Shown: positions 33,586 through 43,103, numbered from the stretch's first letter. The stretch is DNA of 64,000 nt from Bradyrhizobium sp. CB82 (GCF_029714405.1 NZ_CP121650.1:5585001-5649000); one strand, 5' to 3'. Notes: a model not told the origin generated them from the letters alone. Program-made: numbers and translations.

Positions 33586-34284
33586 ATGAAAGCAGGACCT
33601 GACATCGCCATGGTCGCTTCGCTCGTCGGCGACCCCGCCCGCGCCAATATGCTAACGGCGCTGATGAACGGCCGCGCGCTGACCGCAAGCGAGCTCGCGC
33701 AGGAGGCCGGGATCACGCCGCAGACCGCGAGCTCGCATCTTTCAAAGCTGGAGGCCGGCGGGCTGATCGAGCCGGAGAAACAAGGCCGGCACCGTTATTA
33801 TCGCCTCACCGATCCGGATGTTGCCGGCGTGCTCGAAGGGCTTGCGGGACTTGCCGCCCGCGCCGGCCACATGCGCGTGCGCACCGGGCCCAAGGATCCG
33901 GCGCTGCGGCGGGCGCGGATCTGCTACGACCATCTCGCCGGCGACTTCGGTGTGCAAATGCTCGACAGCCTGCGCGAGCGGCGCCTTATAAAGCAGAAGA
34001 AGCAGGACATCGCACTCACGGTCGAGGGCGAACGCTTCCTTGCCAAGCATTTGCAGATTTCGCCCGATATGCTCGCCCATCCGCGCCGGCCGGTGTGCAA
34101 GGCGTGCCTCGACTGGAGCGAGCGGCGACATCACCTCGCCGGCACGCTGGGCGCGGCCATGATGAAGCGCTTCACCGAATTGAAATGGGCGGCGCGCGAT
34201 GCCGCGCCCGGCAGCCGCGTGGTGAAATTCACCCGTACCGGCGAGAAGCAGTTCGCCGCGCTGTTCGGCAACGGGCACGAGTAG
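33586..34284 (+). CDS. ArsR-type (winged helix) transcriptional regulator
   Basis: A 232-residue regulator. The N-terminal winged helix (~5-80) has 'VASLVGDPARANMLTALMNG', 'ASELAQEAGITPQTASSHLS' and 'GGLIEPEKQGRHRYYRL'. A C-terminal domain of ~130 residues contains 'ICYDHLAGDFGVQMLDSLRE' and 'CKACLDWSERRHHLAGTLG', with Cys, His and Asp residues that could bind a metal or small ligand. Length is about twice that of minimal ArsR. Divergent from the NIPSNAP/ABM operon, which it may repress (inference). The ATG at 33586 is chosen from family alignment; an extended upstream frame includes repeat sequence. Confidence 0.9.
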   Translation: MKAGPDIAMVASLVGDPARANMLTALMNGRALTASELAQEAGITPQTASSHLSKLEAGGLIEPEKQGRHRYYRLTDPDVAGVLEGLAGLAARAGHMRVRTGPKDPALRRARICYDHLAGDFGVQMLDSLRERRLIKQKKQDIALTVEGERFLAKHLQISPDMLAHPRRPVCKACLDWSERRHHLAGTLGAAMMKRFTELKWAARDAAPGSRVVKFTRTGEKQFAALFGNGHE

Positions 34285-34368
34285 TTACACAATCGCGTGT
34301 GAACGAAGGCTCCCGTCCTTGCCGGACTTGACCCGGCCATCCACGCGTTTATTGCGGCTCGCACCTGG

Positions 34369-34590
34369 ATGCCCGGGAGATCTGCACGAAGAGGTTGCGA
34401 AGCAGCCAGTGCTGCCGGCGGTTGCGGACCCGGCTTGTATCGCGGCCCCCATGGCGGCTGCCGACCGATGGGCCGTGCGGTCATGGTGGCGCCAGCGCCG
34501 GTCGTGGTGGCCCCTCCGGTCGTTGTCGCTCGCCCGCGCGTCTGCCCGTGGGGCTTCCGCTGGTGGGCCGGCCGCTGCCGCCCTGTCTGA
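34369..34590 (+). pseudogene. Gly/Cys-rich 'GGCGPG...GGCRP' small exported protein, signal peptide lost
   Basis: The frame encodes 'AAGGCGPGLYRGPHGGCRP' followed by Val/Pro/Ala-rich text and 'CPWGFRWWAGRCRPV' at the end. This is the mature part of a short rhizobial family whose members carry an N-terminal signal peptide directly before the 'AGGCGPG' motif. Here the upstream residues are Arg/Cys-rich and not a signal peptide, and a dispersed repeat lies right upstream, so the 5' end has probably been replaced. It is followed by a strong terminator. Confidence 0.5.
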
Positions 34591-34610
34591 TCTGATTTTG
34601 CCTAGCCGCG

Positions 34611-34646
34611 TGGCCGCGCGCTCCACCGCGCGGCCATCTTTTTTTT
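34611..34646 (+). terminator. Intrinsic terminator after the GGCGPG gene
   Basis: TGGCCGCGCG and CGCGCGGCCA form a perfect 10-bp stem with a 6-base loop, followed by TC and eight T residues. Confidence 0.9.
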
Positions 34647-34672
34647 GAACGCCTGCCGCTATCGTCGGCCAG

Positions 34673-34705
34673 AAAAAGGGGATCGCCACCGCGATCCCCT
34701 TTTTG
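34673..34705. terminator. Bidirectional terminator before the His/Trp-rich gene
   Basis: AAAAAGGGGATCGC and GCGATCCCCTTTTT form a perfect 14-bp stem with a CACC loop. With A and T flanks it can stop the leftward His/Trp-rich gene as well as rightward transcription. Confidence 0.88.
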
Positions 34706-34731
34706 ATTCGACTGGCGGCTTGCAGCACGCC

Positions 34732-35058
34732 CTACCAATGACGCCAGCGCCGGCGGTGCCAGCGATGCCGCCAGCCCCAGTGTCGGTGATGCCAACCCCA
34801 GTGCCGGCGGCGCCAGCCCCAATGACGGTGGTGGTGCCAGCCCCAGTGATGGCCGTGCCAGCGCACCTGCTCGGGCTTGAGCCGGCCGGCCTCCTCGCTG
34901 CTGGTAACCGCGGGATGGACCTCGGGATTGCCGAGCGGCAGGTTGACCGGGCCTTCGATGGGCTGTGGTGCCAGCGGTGCGGCCTGTACACCGGCCCCCA
35001 GCGCGGCGCTACCTGCCGCAACACCGAACGCGAATTTCAAAAAATCCCGCCGCTCCAT
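34732..35058 (-). CDS. Tat-signal His/Trp/Arg-rich repeat protein
   Basis: A 108-residue protein. The N-terminus has a twin-arginine signal ('MERRDFLKFAFGVAAGSAAL') with a likely cleavage after 'GAGVQA' (~26). A conserved linker ('PEVHPAVTSSEEAGRLKPEQ') leads to a 43-residue tail built only from His, Trp, Arg and Gly, in which the unit HWGW recurs about every 7 residues. The tail could bind transition metals or haem; that is inference. Tat export is usual for proteins that fold or bind cofactor before export. GAGGAAGAC lies just upstream of the ATG. Terminators stand downstream. Confidence 0.8.
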   Translation of the reverse strand: MERRDFLKFAFGVAAGSAALGAGVQAAPLAPQPIEGPVNLPLGNPEVHPAVTSSEEAGRLKPEQVRWHGHHWGWHHHRHWGWRRRHWGWHHRHWGWRHRWHRRRWRHW

Positions 35059-35294
35059 GATGTCTTCCTCTTCAATCAGCGTTGAATGATGCGAAGGAAG
35101 TGTCGAGCCGACGAAATGAACTCAGGCTGAACCTATCGTTCAGGTAGGTTGCGCGCAGTTGACACTGCACGCGCGCAGCCGCAATGGCACAACGGCGGTC
35201 ATACTTTGTCCAAAGAAAAGATCGAACATTCCGAACAAAACGGGGGCGCGTAGGGCCGTCCTGCATGGAGTCCATCAAACCAGAGGAGACAACC

Positions 35295-35756
35295 ATGGCA
35301 ACACAGGTAAAACCGGTTCCCGAGGGCTACCACACCGTCACGCCCTATCTCGTCGTCGATGGCGCCGAGAAGATCATCCGCTTCATGAAAGAGGCTTTCG
35401 GTGCCCAACCGGTCTTCGAGCCGTTGATGCGCCCCGATGGCAAGGTCGGACATGCGGAGTTCAAAATCGGAAACTCCATCGTGATGATTTCGGACTCCTC
35501 GGAGCGCGCACAAGCCACATCTACCATGCTGTATCTGTACGTGCCCAACGTCGATGCGGTCTATCAGAAGGCGATCAAGGCTGGCGGCACGTCATTGATG
35601 GAGCCAACGGACCAATTCTATGGCGACCGCAGCGGCGGCGTGAAGGATCCGGCTGGCAACCGCTGGCACATCGGCACCCACATCGAGGACGTATCGCCGG
35701 CTGAGTTGAAGAAGCGCGCGGCCGCGGCCATGAAGCAGCAAAACAAGGCAGCGTAG
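35295..35756 (+). CDS. PhnB-like VOC family protein
   Basis: A 153-residue glyoxalase-fold protein. 'HTVTPYLVVDGAEKIIRFMK' and 'FEPLMRPDGKVGHAEFKIGN' match the PhnB-like subgroup (PF06983-type/YdcE-like), and 'YGDRSGGVKDPAGNRWHIGT' closes the second half of the fold. The His and Glu positions for metal are partly kept. Function is not assigned in this subgroup. The ATG at 35295 follows GAGGAGAC. The C-terminus is Ala/Lys-rich. Confidence 0.88.
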   Translation: MATQVKPVPEGYHTVTPYLVVDGAEKIIRFMKEAFGAQPVFEPLMRPDGKVGHAEFKIGNSIVMISDSSERAQATSTMLYLYVPNVDAVYQKAIKAGGTSLMEPTDQFYGDRSGGVKDPAGNRWHIGTHIEDVSPAELKKRAAAAMKQQNKAA

Positions 35757-35869
35757 GCCCCCGGAGGGTGGATTGGCGCTAGACTAGTTAATCCCCGATC
35801 GGTCAATCACAGAAGCGGCGGGTTATGGCTTCGCCTGACCCGCCTGATCCACTGGATCATTGCGGGCCG

Positions 35870-36613
35870 TTAGTTCTGTGAACGCGTGAACGGGACAAAG
35901 CGCACGAGGGCGACGGCGCGCGTCATCGTCTTGCCAGGAGCGATTTTTTCGACGACCGTGAGCTGCTGGGTGCTGTAACCGGGTCCCACGGGCATGACAA
36001 GCCGGCCACCTACTTTAAGCTGCTCAATCAGCGGCGGCGGTGGCTCCCCGAGCGCGGCAGTCACGACGACTGCGTCAAAAGGACCACATTCGGGCCAGCC
36101 ATCGTAGCCATCGCCAAGCCTGACGCTCACGTTGTCATACGCGAGGTCTCTTAGCGTTTTCGCGGCGGTCTCGGCCAATTGCGGAATGATCTCGATGGTG
36201 CAGACCTTTCGCGCCAGGTGCGCAAGGATGGCGGCCTGGTAGCCGGAACCCGTACCGACTTCGAGCACGGTGTGATCGGGCGCGACCTCGGCCAACTGGG
36301 TCATCAAGGCCACGATGTACGGCTGCGATATGGTCTGGCCGAGGCCGATCGGCACCGGCGTATCCGCGTATGCGACAGAGCAGGTTCGCTCGGGGATGAA
36401 CAGATGGCGTTTCGTTTGCGCCATGGCCTCAAGGACCCTCTCCGACAGGCCTTGCTGTCCCAAAACACCGGCGGCGGACCGGGCGTAGGCCCGGATGGTC
36501 TCGACCATGGCGGCGCGTTCGCGGACGCATTGTACGTCCTGAGGCGCATCCTGTGCGGTCGCTTCCCACGCGACGACACCCATGGCGAACACGAGCAGCA
36601 GCAAGACCTTCAT
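35870..36613 (-). CDS. Protein-L-isoaspartate O-methyltransferase with signal peptide
   Basis: A 247-residue PCMT. After a signal peptide (~1-20, 'MKVLLLLVFAMGVVAWEATA') comes the class I methyltransferase: 'TPVPIGLGQTISQPYIVALM' is the substrate-binding segment and 'VLEVGTGSGYQAAILAHLA' the SAM motif I; 'DAVVVTAALGEPPPPLIEQL' is motif post-III. The enzyme normally repairs isoaspartyl residues in the cytoplasm; an exported form would need SAM outside, which is puzzling, yet such signal-bearing forms exist in some proteobacteria. The ATG at 36613 follows GGAGGGGG at 7 bases; the longer frame is not supported. Confidence 0.88.
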   Translation of the reverse strand: MKVLLLLVFAMGVVAWEATAQDAPQDVQCVRERAAMVETIRAYARSAAGVLGQQGLSERVLEAMAQTKRHLFIPERTCSVAYADTPVPIGLGQTISQPYIVALMTQLAEVAPDHTVLEVGTGSGYQAAILAHLARKVCTIEIIPQLAETAAKTLRDLAYDNVSVRLGDGYDGWPECGPFDAVVVTAALGEPPPPLIEQLKVGGRLVMPVGPGYSTQQLTVVEKIAPGKTMTRAVALVRFVPFTRSQN

Positions 36614-36721
36614 GATCGAGCCCCCTCCAAGAGGGACACAATTCACGGCGACCGCTTGAGCGCGCTCCCTGCGCGTAAGATCCGACCTCGCCCCGCAAGC
36701 GAGGCGAGGCTTTGCTTTGGC

Positions 36722-36937
36722 TCAGGTGCCCTCGAACTTGAACGACACGTTGAGTTTGGCGCGATAGGCCTCTACTTTTCCCTTGGCGTCCAGCTGCATA
36801 TCGAGCTTGACGACCTCTGCGACGCGAAGGTCCCGAAGAGATTTCGCGGCTTGCTCGACCGCGTTGGCGGCGGCCTTTTCCCAGGAATCGCTGCTGGTGC
36901 CGACCAGTTCTATAACCTTGTAGACGCTCTCAGGCAT
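36722..36937 (-). CDS. Dodecin family flavin-binding protein
   Basis: A 71-residue dodecin: 'VYKVIELVGTSSDSWEKAAA' and 'LRDLRVAEVVKLDMQLDAKG' with 'YRAKLNVSFKFEG'. Dodecins assemble into dodecamers that bind FMN, riboflavin or CoA and buffer free flavin. In flavin-binding bacterial forms a Trp stacks on the isoalloxazine; here the Trp at ~19 sits in the helix ('SSDSWEKA'), and a second Trp is not seen. GGGAG precedes the ATG by 6 bases. Start chosen from family length. Confidence 0.93.
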   Translation of the reverse strand: MPESVYKVIELVGTSSDSWEKAAANAVEQAAKSLRDLRVAEVVKLDMQLDAKGKVEAYRAKLNVSFKFEGT

Positions 36938-37056
36938 GTCGTTCTCCCGTTCGCTATGAAGCAGGAAGCAGGTGCTCCCTGCTGCAGTCGAGCCTAGCAC
37001 GATATCGGCCCTGAAAGGACGCCCACGATCGCAGGGCGCACCAAGGCCCATCGCGA

Positions 37057-38778
37057 CTAAGTTCTGGCTTCGTCCTCCCAGTCCTCCCACTCGACATCAT
37101 GGATTTCCAGGTAGTGGGAAACGGCCACGCCGATGGTGGGGAAAAAATTGCTCTCGCCAAGCTGGGCCAACAATCCGAATTTCTTCAGCTTGTCCTTTAC
37201 GGGATCCTTCAGTTCGGCAAAACAAAGCTCGATATCCCGCGCGTGCAACGCCTCGTCCAATTCGGCGAGCGTATCGCCGGCGGTGACGTCCACGCTGGTG
37301 ACCGGCTCGGCCGCAACGACCAGCCAGCGCACCGGCGTTGGCGAGTTCGCCACAGCATCCAGAGCGCGCTCCTTGAAGAATTCAGCGTTGGCGAAAAACA
37401 GAGGCGCATCCCACCGCAACAGCACCAGCCCGGGGATCTGGCGTGCATCCGGATATCTCGTGATGTCGTGATAGCCTTTGACACCGTGGGCCCGGCCCAA
37501 TACGGCGAAGTGCGGGCGCCACCCGTCCCATAGAAACTCGGCGATGGCGATGGCGATGGCCAGACCTATCCCCGGAATTACTCCCAGCACGGCCACGCCG
37601 ACAAAACAGACGATCGATAGCCAGAACTCCCACTGCTGAATGCGGTAGATCCGTTTGAGGTCGGCGAGTTCGATCAAGCCAATGGCGGCGGCGATGACGA
37701 CGGCGGCCAATGCAGCATTGGGCAAATGCTGAAGGAGGTTTGGTGCCACCAGCAGAAGGAAGGCGATGGCAAGCGCGCCAATGACGCTCGTGAGTTGGGT
37801 GCACGCGCCGGCGGCTTCGGCCACAGGCGTGCGCGAACCGCTGCTGCTGATCGGAAAGCCCTGAAAAAGGCCGGCCGCCAGATTGGCGGCGCCAAGCCCC
37901 ACCATCTCCTGGTTGGGATCGACCTGAGCGCCCAATCGCGCAGCATAGGCGCGCGAAAGGACGCTGGTGTCGGCGAATGACACCAGCGCGATTGCGCAAC
38001 CGCCGATCAGCACCTCGACGATATCTCCGGCACCGATCCAGGGAAGGGCGAAACCCGGCAGGCCCTGGGGAAGAGGCCCCAGAACCTTCACGCCGTAACG
38101 CGCCCCAAGATCCAGCGCGCCCGCGACGGCTGTTGCCCCGACGACGGCAATCAGAATGCCTGGCAGCCGCTTGTTGCTCTCGAGCAGAAGGATCACCGTC
38201 AGCGTGCCGAGCCCAAGCCCAAAGGCGACCCAGTTTGTCTTTCCTTCAAGGATTGCACCGGCGATCGCCAACAGGCTCCGCAGAGGTCCTTCGCTTTCGA
38301 TCGAAAAGCCGAACAGCTTTGGCAGTTGACTGATCAATACGGTCAATGCAATTCCGTTCATGTAACCGTAGCGTATCGGCTTGGAGAGAAGTTCGGTTAC
38401 AACGCCCAGGCGTAGAATGCCCGCCAGAATACATACCGTGCCAGAAACGATTGCCATCATTCCGGCCAAGGTTATGGCGCGCATCGGATCGCCACCCGAC
38501 AAAGGACCGACCACTCCCACGATAATGGCCGCCAGAGCCGAGTCCGGTCCCAGGACGAGGATGCGGCTTGGACCGAACAGCGCGTAAGCGAGGAGCGGTG
38601 TAATTGTTGCGTATAGACCGTAGATGCCGGGCAAGCCCGACGCCTCCGCATAGGCAATGCCAACCGGGACCAGCATTGTCGCCAGTACGACCCCAGCGAA
38701 GATATCGTGCGAGAGCCACTTCCTTTGATATCGACGAAGGGTGTCAAGACCTGGTAACCAGCGGGTCCAATGGCCCAT
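37057..38778 (-). CDS. SulP family inorganic anion transporter with STAS domain
   Basis: A 573-residue SLC26/SulP transporter. About 11-14 membrane helices are seen from ~25 to ~430, with 'SHDIFAGVVLATMLVPVGIA' and the 'SGLPGIYGLYATITPLLAYA' motif. A cytoplasmic STAS domain occupies ~445-560 ('DARQIPGLVLLRWDAPLFFA', 'WLVVAAEPVTSVDVTAGDTL'). Substrates include sulfate, bicarbonate and C4-dicarboxylates. The ATG at 38778 follows GGGGAGGGG; the longer frame upstream has Arg-rich non-conserved residues. It is an isolated leftward gene, with a GcrA-like gene upstream. Confidence 0.94.
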   Translation of the reverse strand: MGHWTRWLPGLDTLRRYQRKWLSHDIFAGVVLATMLVPVGIAYAEASGLPGIYGLYATITPLLAYALFGPSRILVLGPDSALAAIIVGVVGPLSGGDPMRAITLAGMMAIVSGTVCILAGILRLGVVTELLSKPIRYGYMNGIALTVLISQLPKLFGFSIESEGPLRSLLAIAGAILEGKTNWVAFGLGLGTLTVILLLESNKRLPGILIAVVGATAVAGALDLGARYGVKVLGPLPQGLPGFALPWIGAGDIVEVLIGGCAIALVSFADTSVLSRAYAARLGAQVDPNQEMVGLGAANLAAGLFQGFPISSSGSRTPVAEAAGACTQLTSVIGALAIAFLLLVAPNLLQHLPNAALAAVVIAAAIGLIELADLKRIYRIQQWEFWLSIVCFVGVAVLGVIPGIGLAIAIAIAEFLWDGWRPHFAVLGRAHGVKGYHDITRYPDARQIPGLVLLRWDAPLFFANAEFFKERALDAVANSPTPVRWLVVAAEPVTSVDVTAGDTLAELDEALHARDIELCFAELKDPVKDKLKKFGLLAQLGESNFFPTIGVAVSHYLEIHDVEWEDWEDEART

Positions 38779-38836
38779 TGCCCCTCCCCAACGCGGTCGG
38801 ACTGGGCTCGCACCACAACGACGTCGCGCCAGCCGG

Positions 38837-39163
38837 CTAGCCCGTATTCCTGACCGCTTCAGCCAGCATGGCGTAGAGCTGGCGCTTGCTGAATTCCTTG
38901 GGCTGCTTGTCTGTCGTCTTCCGCGACACCTTCTTTGCTGCCGGCTGGGCGCAGGCAACCAACAACGCCGGCTCTTGCTTCCGGACCGACCTTATCTTGG
39001 GCTTTGCCGTTGGCGGCTTGTGGCCACGCTTCAGGCCCAAGCGGGTGAGCATGCCGCAGACAGCGTTGCGGCTACACCCGAGACGGCGCGCGATCTGCGC
39101 GGCACTCTGTCCCTGGACCCAGAGCTTCTTGAGCAGCGCTACGTCTTTCGCATCCCAACTCAT
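38837..39163 (-). CDS. GcrA-like cell cycle regulator, short form
   Basis: A 108-residue protein. 'SWDAKDVALLKKLWVQGQSA' and 'AQIARRLGCSRNAVCGMLTR' form the N-terminal helix-turn-helix of GcrA, which in Caulobacter binds sigma-70 and GAnTC-methylated promoters. The tail is basic and differs from the sigma-70-interacting region of full-length (about 170-residue) GcrA, so this is a paralogue. Two ATGs (39172 and 39163) fit; MSWDAK aligns best with GcrA. Neither has a strong Shine-Dalgarno sequence. Confidence 0.85.
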   Translation of the reverse strand: MSWDAKDVALLKKLWVQGQSAAQIARRLGCSRNAVCGMLTRLGLKRGHKPPTAKPKIRSVRKQEPALLVACAQPAAKKVSRKTTDKQPKEFSKRQLYAMLAEAVRNTG

Positions 39164-39197
39164 GGAAGACATTGTACGCCAACTGCCATCCACTTTT

Positions 39198-39389
39198 CTA
39201 GTCTTCGTCCGGCTCGCGCACGACCGCCGGTTCGTCGTCCTCCTCGTCCTCGTCGTCCTCGTCCTCTTCTCCCTCCTCGTCCTCGTCTTCGTCATCAGGA
39301 TCCCGGGGCGGTATTGCGCCGCTCGTGGACACCAAGCTATTCCAATCCACCACGCCGGTGAAAAATTCTTCGGGGGTATTTTGCTTCAT
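39198..39389 (-). CDS. Acidic Asp/Glu-rich small protein
   Basis: A 63-residue protein with a neutral conserved head ('MKQNTPEEFFTGVVDWNSLV', then 'IPPRDPD') and an extremely acidic central tail (27 Asp/Glu residues in 35), ending 'PAVVREPDED'. GAGGAG precedes the ATG by 7 bases. It recalls DNA-mimic or chaperone-like acidic peptides, but no function is known. It lies 34 bp upstream of the GcrA-like gene in the same direction, so cotranscription is likely. Confidence 0.7.
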   Translation of the reverse strand: MKQNTPEEFFTGVVDWNSLVSTSGAIPPRDPDDEDEDEEGEEDEDDEDEEDDEPAVVREPDED

Positions 39390-39503
39390 GTTGTTGCTCC
39401 TCGGGTCTGGAGCTGAGAGCGCCGGTGAACCTGCCGGCCGTCTCGCGATTGTGGGTTCGACTGTATATCGCTGCAGGTCCGTCACTTCGGCTGCATCCAG
39501 CCA

Positions 39504-39989
39504 CTACAGCTTGTAGCCTATCTTTCGCAGCAGATCTTTCCGCCACGCAATGTCCGCGTCGGTTTCGACGCCCAGCGGTGAGGCGCCATCGACGACGCCG
39601 AGCACGCCGCGGCCCAGCTCCGTTTGCACGACGATCACCTCGGTCGGGTTGGCCGTTGCGCAGTAGATGCGGCAGACTTCAGGCACGGCGCGCACCGCAG
39701 CCAGTACGTTGACGGGAAAGAATCCGTCGCCCAGGAAGATCAGGAAAGTGTGGCCGGCGCCGATGGTCAATGCGTTGTTGCGCGCCAGGGCGAGTGAGGC
39801 TTCGTCATTACCCGACCAGCGCACCAGCCGCTTGCCGGAGGCCTCGCAGAAGGCCAGCCCGAAGCGGATACCCGGGACGGCGCCCACCAGCGTCTCGTGG
39901 AGGTCTTCCACGGTCTTGATGAAATGCGACTGGCCAAAGATGAAGTTGGCGGCGTCCGGCTTGATGATGGGCACCACGGTGAGTTCCAT
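39504..39989 (-). CDS. Adenosine-specific kinase family protein
   Basis: A 161-residue protein covering the whole family. 'KPDAANFIFGQSHFIKTVED' and 'GIRFGLAFCEASGKRLVRWS' with 'GHTFLIFLGDGFFPVNVLAA' and 'ATANPTEVIVVQTELGRGVL' are family blocks of the adenosine-specific kinase (PF04008-type), which binds adenosine or AMP-like ligands. Kinase activity is not well shown outside archaea. It is monocistronic here. Confidence 0.9.
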   Translation of the reverse strand: MELTVVPIIKPDAANFIFGQSHFIKTVEDLHETLVGAVPGIRFGLAFCEASGKRLVRWSGNDEASLALARNNALTIGAGHTFLIFLGDGFFPVNVLAAVRAVPEVCRIYCATANPTEVIVVQTELGRGVLGVVDGASPLGVETDADIAWRKDLLRKIGYKL

Positions 39990-40101
39990 GGCTGCGCTCC
40001 TTCAAGGTAGACACGCAAGTCATGGTAGGCCACTGGAAGGCGATTGCAAGCGGCCTGAGGTGGATGGCGGTTACGGCTTCGCCCACAGCCGGCCCCGCGC
40101 G

Positions 40102-40434
40102 CTAGACCCACCCTCCTCGCGCCATGATGGCCGCGCTGAGCACGATGATGACGATGGCGGCAAGCTCGCCGTGGATGATCGACGTCACCAGCCTCTTCCG
40201 CTTCGCGTCGATCACCGGCACCTGCCCCGCCTTCAGCGCCGCATTCCACGACAGGAACTCGCGGGTCGGAATGATCGACAACAGCCCGATGATGATGAAG
40301 AGCGCGAATTTAACCTGAAGCCGCCGCGCGATGGCGGCCGTGATCTCCTGCCGGATCAGCGTGAACTCGATCGCGACGGCCGAGACCAGCGTGAAGGCGC
40401 AGAGATGATGGAGGACGGCGAAGAGCGTGGACAT
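40102..40434 (-). CDS. DUF2214-type membrane protein with internal deletion
   Basis: A 110-residue protein. The N-terminus ('LFAVLHHLCAFTLVSAVAIE', 'FTLIRQEITAAIARRLQ') and the later part ('KFALFIIIGLLSIIPTREFL', 'HGELAAIVIIVLSAAIMARG') match DUF2214. Between 'RRLQ' and 'KFALF' the middle ~40 residues of the family, one helix and its loop with the aromatic 'FEKG..YYF' section, are missing without a frame change (junction near 40310-40318). The protein keeps three likely helices instead of four. Probably non-functional or altered. The ATG at 40434 is chosen from family alignment. Confidence 0.75.
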   Translation of the reverse strand: MSTLFAVLHHLCAFTLVSAVAIEFTLIRQEITAAIARRLQVKFALFIIIGLLSIIPTREFLSWNAALKAGQVPVIDAKRKRLVTSIIHGELAAIVIIVLSAAIMARGGWV

Positions 40435-40548
40435 GGCTGGATTTCCCCGGACAGAGCTCGCAGGGCGGATTAGCGAAGCGTAATCCGCCATCGCATGTAG
40501 GCAAAATAGTGGGCTACCTTTCGCTAACCGTGCTGAGTCAGTGCCACG

Positions 40549-40896
40549 TCACATCAGCTTCATTGGCGCATCAGCGACCACGCGAAGATCGATCCTGTTG
40601 ATCAGTTGAGATCGAAGCGCCTCCGCGGCGCTGATGGCGGCGTCGGTCTGTCGCAACGTACTGACGTTCGAGCCGAGCGATACGATTCCACCGAGCACCA
40701 AGGCAATCGATCCGAGTGCGGCGGTTTGACCGGCCCCGAATAGCCCGAGGATCGCGATCAACAACAGCGCAGCCCCGCCGCCGATGGCGACCTTCGAAGC
40801 CAGAATGAACTTCCGGCATCGTTCCGCGATCTCGGCGAGCGCCTCGATCCGCGCTTCAATGTCTGAAATCTCGTCGGTCGGATCGTCTTCGGTCAT
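40549..40896 (-). CDS. Hypothetical two-helix membrane protein
   Basis: A 115-residue protein with an acidic, coiled N-terminus ('EISDIEARIEALAEIAERCR'), two adjacent membrane helices (~35-75; 'IGGGAALLLIAILGLFGA' and 'AALGSIALVLGGIVSLGS') and an amphipathic C-terminal helix. Homologous short proteins are found in Bradyrhizobium; function unknown. No operon partner. Confidence 0.65.
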   Translation of the reverse strand: MTEDDPTDEISDIEARIEALAEIAERCRKFILASKVAIGGGAALLLIAILGLFGAGQTAALGSIALVLGGIVSLGSNVSTLRQTDAAISAAEALRSQLINRIDLRVVADAPMKLM

Positions 40897-40920
40897 TGGA
40901 TGTGAGATCGTGCCCGTCGT

Positions 40921-41016
40921 CCGTAGGGTGGGTTAGCGCAGCGTAACCCACCGAATTCTCGATGCGAGGTGGGTGGTGTCGGCGGGTTACGGCTTCGCCT
41001 AACCCACCCTACGACA
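40921..41016. repeat. Inverted repeat (GTAGGGTGGGTTAGCG type)
   Basis: CGTAGGGTGGGTTAGCGCAG and its complement CTTCGCCTAACCCACCCTACG bracket a 55-bp loop with inner dyad CACCGA..GGTGG. A related element is at 57193-57285. It lies at the 3' side of the carboxylase gene. Confidence 0.65.
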
Positions 41017-41021
41017 TCGCC

Positions 41022-42554
<1,533 letters not shown>

Positions 42555-42698
42555 TTGCTCCCGCCAGTTATTAAGGTGCGATTGCCGGCGGTTCTAACAC
42601 GGCATTTTGCGGGCCGGGAAGCGGCTTTGCGCATGCCCGCCGCGCCCAAGGCGGCTAAAAGCTCAAGGAATTACAGGGGCCTATCGGAGGCGATTAAG

Positions 42699-43103
42699 AT
42701 GCATGATGCAGTCACAACGACCGGCGAGGTGACCGGCGGCATCAAGATCCTGCTCCGGCTGGAGGGGCTGACGCTGTTTACCGGCATGGTGCTGCTCTAT
42801 GTAGTCTGGGGTGGGTCTTGGGCCGTCTTCGCCCTGCTCTTCCTGGCGCCCGATCTGAGTTTCCTGGCATACCTCGCCGACAGCCGGTCGGGCGCGATCG
42901 TCTACAATGCCGCGCACAGCTACATGGTCGCCGTGGCGCTGCTCACGGTGGGTTTTGCGCTGGAATGGCCGCTCCTGCTCTCCATCGCCATGATCTGGCT
43001 CGCCCATATCGGCCTCGACCGGGCGCTGGGCTACGGGCTTAAATATCAGGCCGGCTTCGGCTTCACCCATCTGGGGCGGATCGGACGCATGGGGAAAGCG
43101 TGA
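42699..43103 (+). CDS. DUF4260 membrane protein
   Basis: A 134-residue protein with four predicted helices. 'LRLEGLTLFTGMVLLYVVWG', 'LFLAPDLSFLAYLADSRSGA', 'YNAAHSYMVAVALLTVGFAL' and 'HIGLDRALGYGLKYQAGFGF' are blocks of DUF4260. Function unknown. ATG at 42699 follows a GGAGG at 11-15 bases. It is divergent from the carboxylase and convergent with the beta-lactamase-like remnant. Confidence 0.88.
   Translation: MHDAVTTTGEVTGGIKILLRLEGLTLFTGMVLLYVVWGGSWAVFALLFLAPDLSFLAYLADSRSGAIVYNAAHSYMVAVALLTVGFALEWPLLLSIAMIWLAHIGLDRALGYGLKYQAGFGFTHLGRIGRMGKA

Noticed and set aside
40549..40896. Possible holin or toxin from the two-helix protein
   Set aside because: Length and helices fit many small membrane proteins; no partner antitoxin or phage genes nearby.
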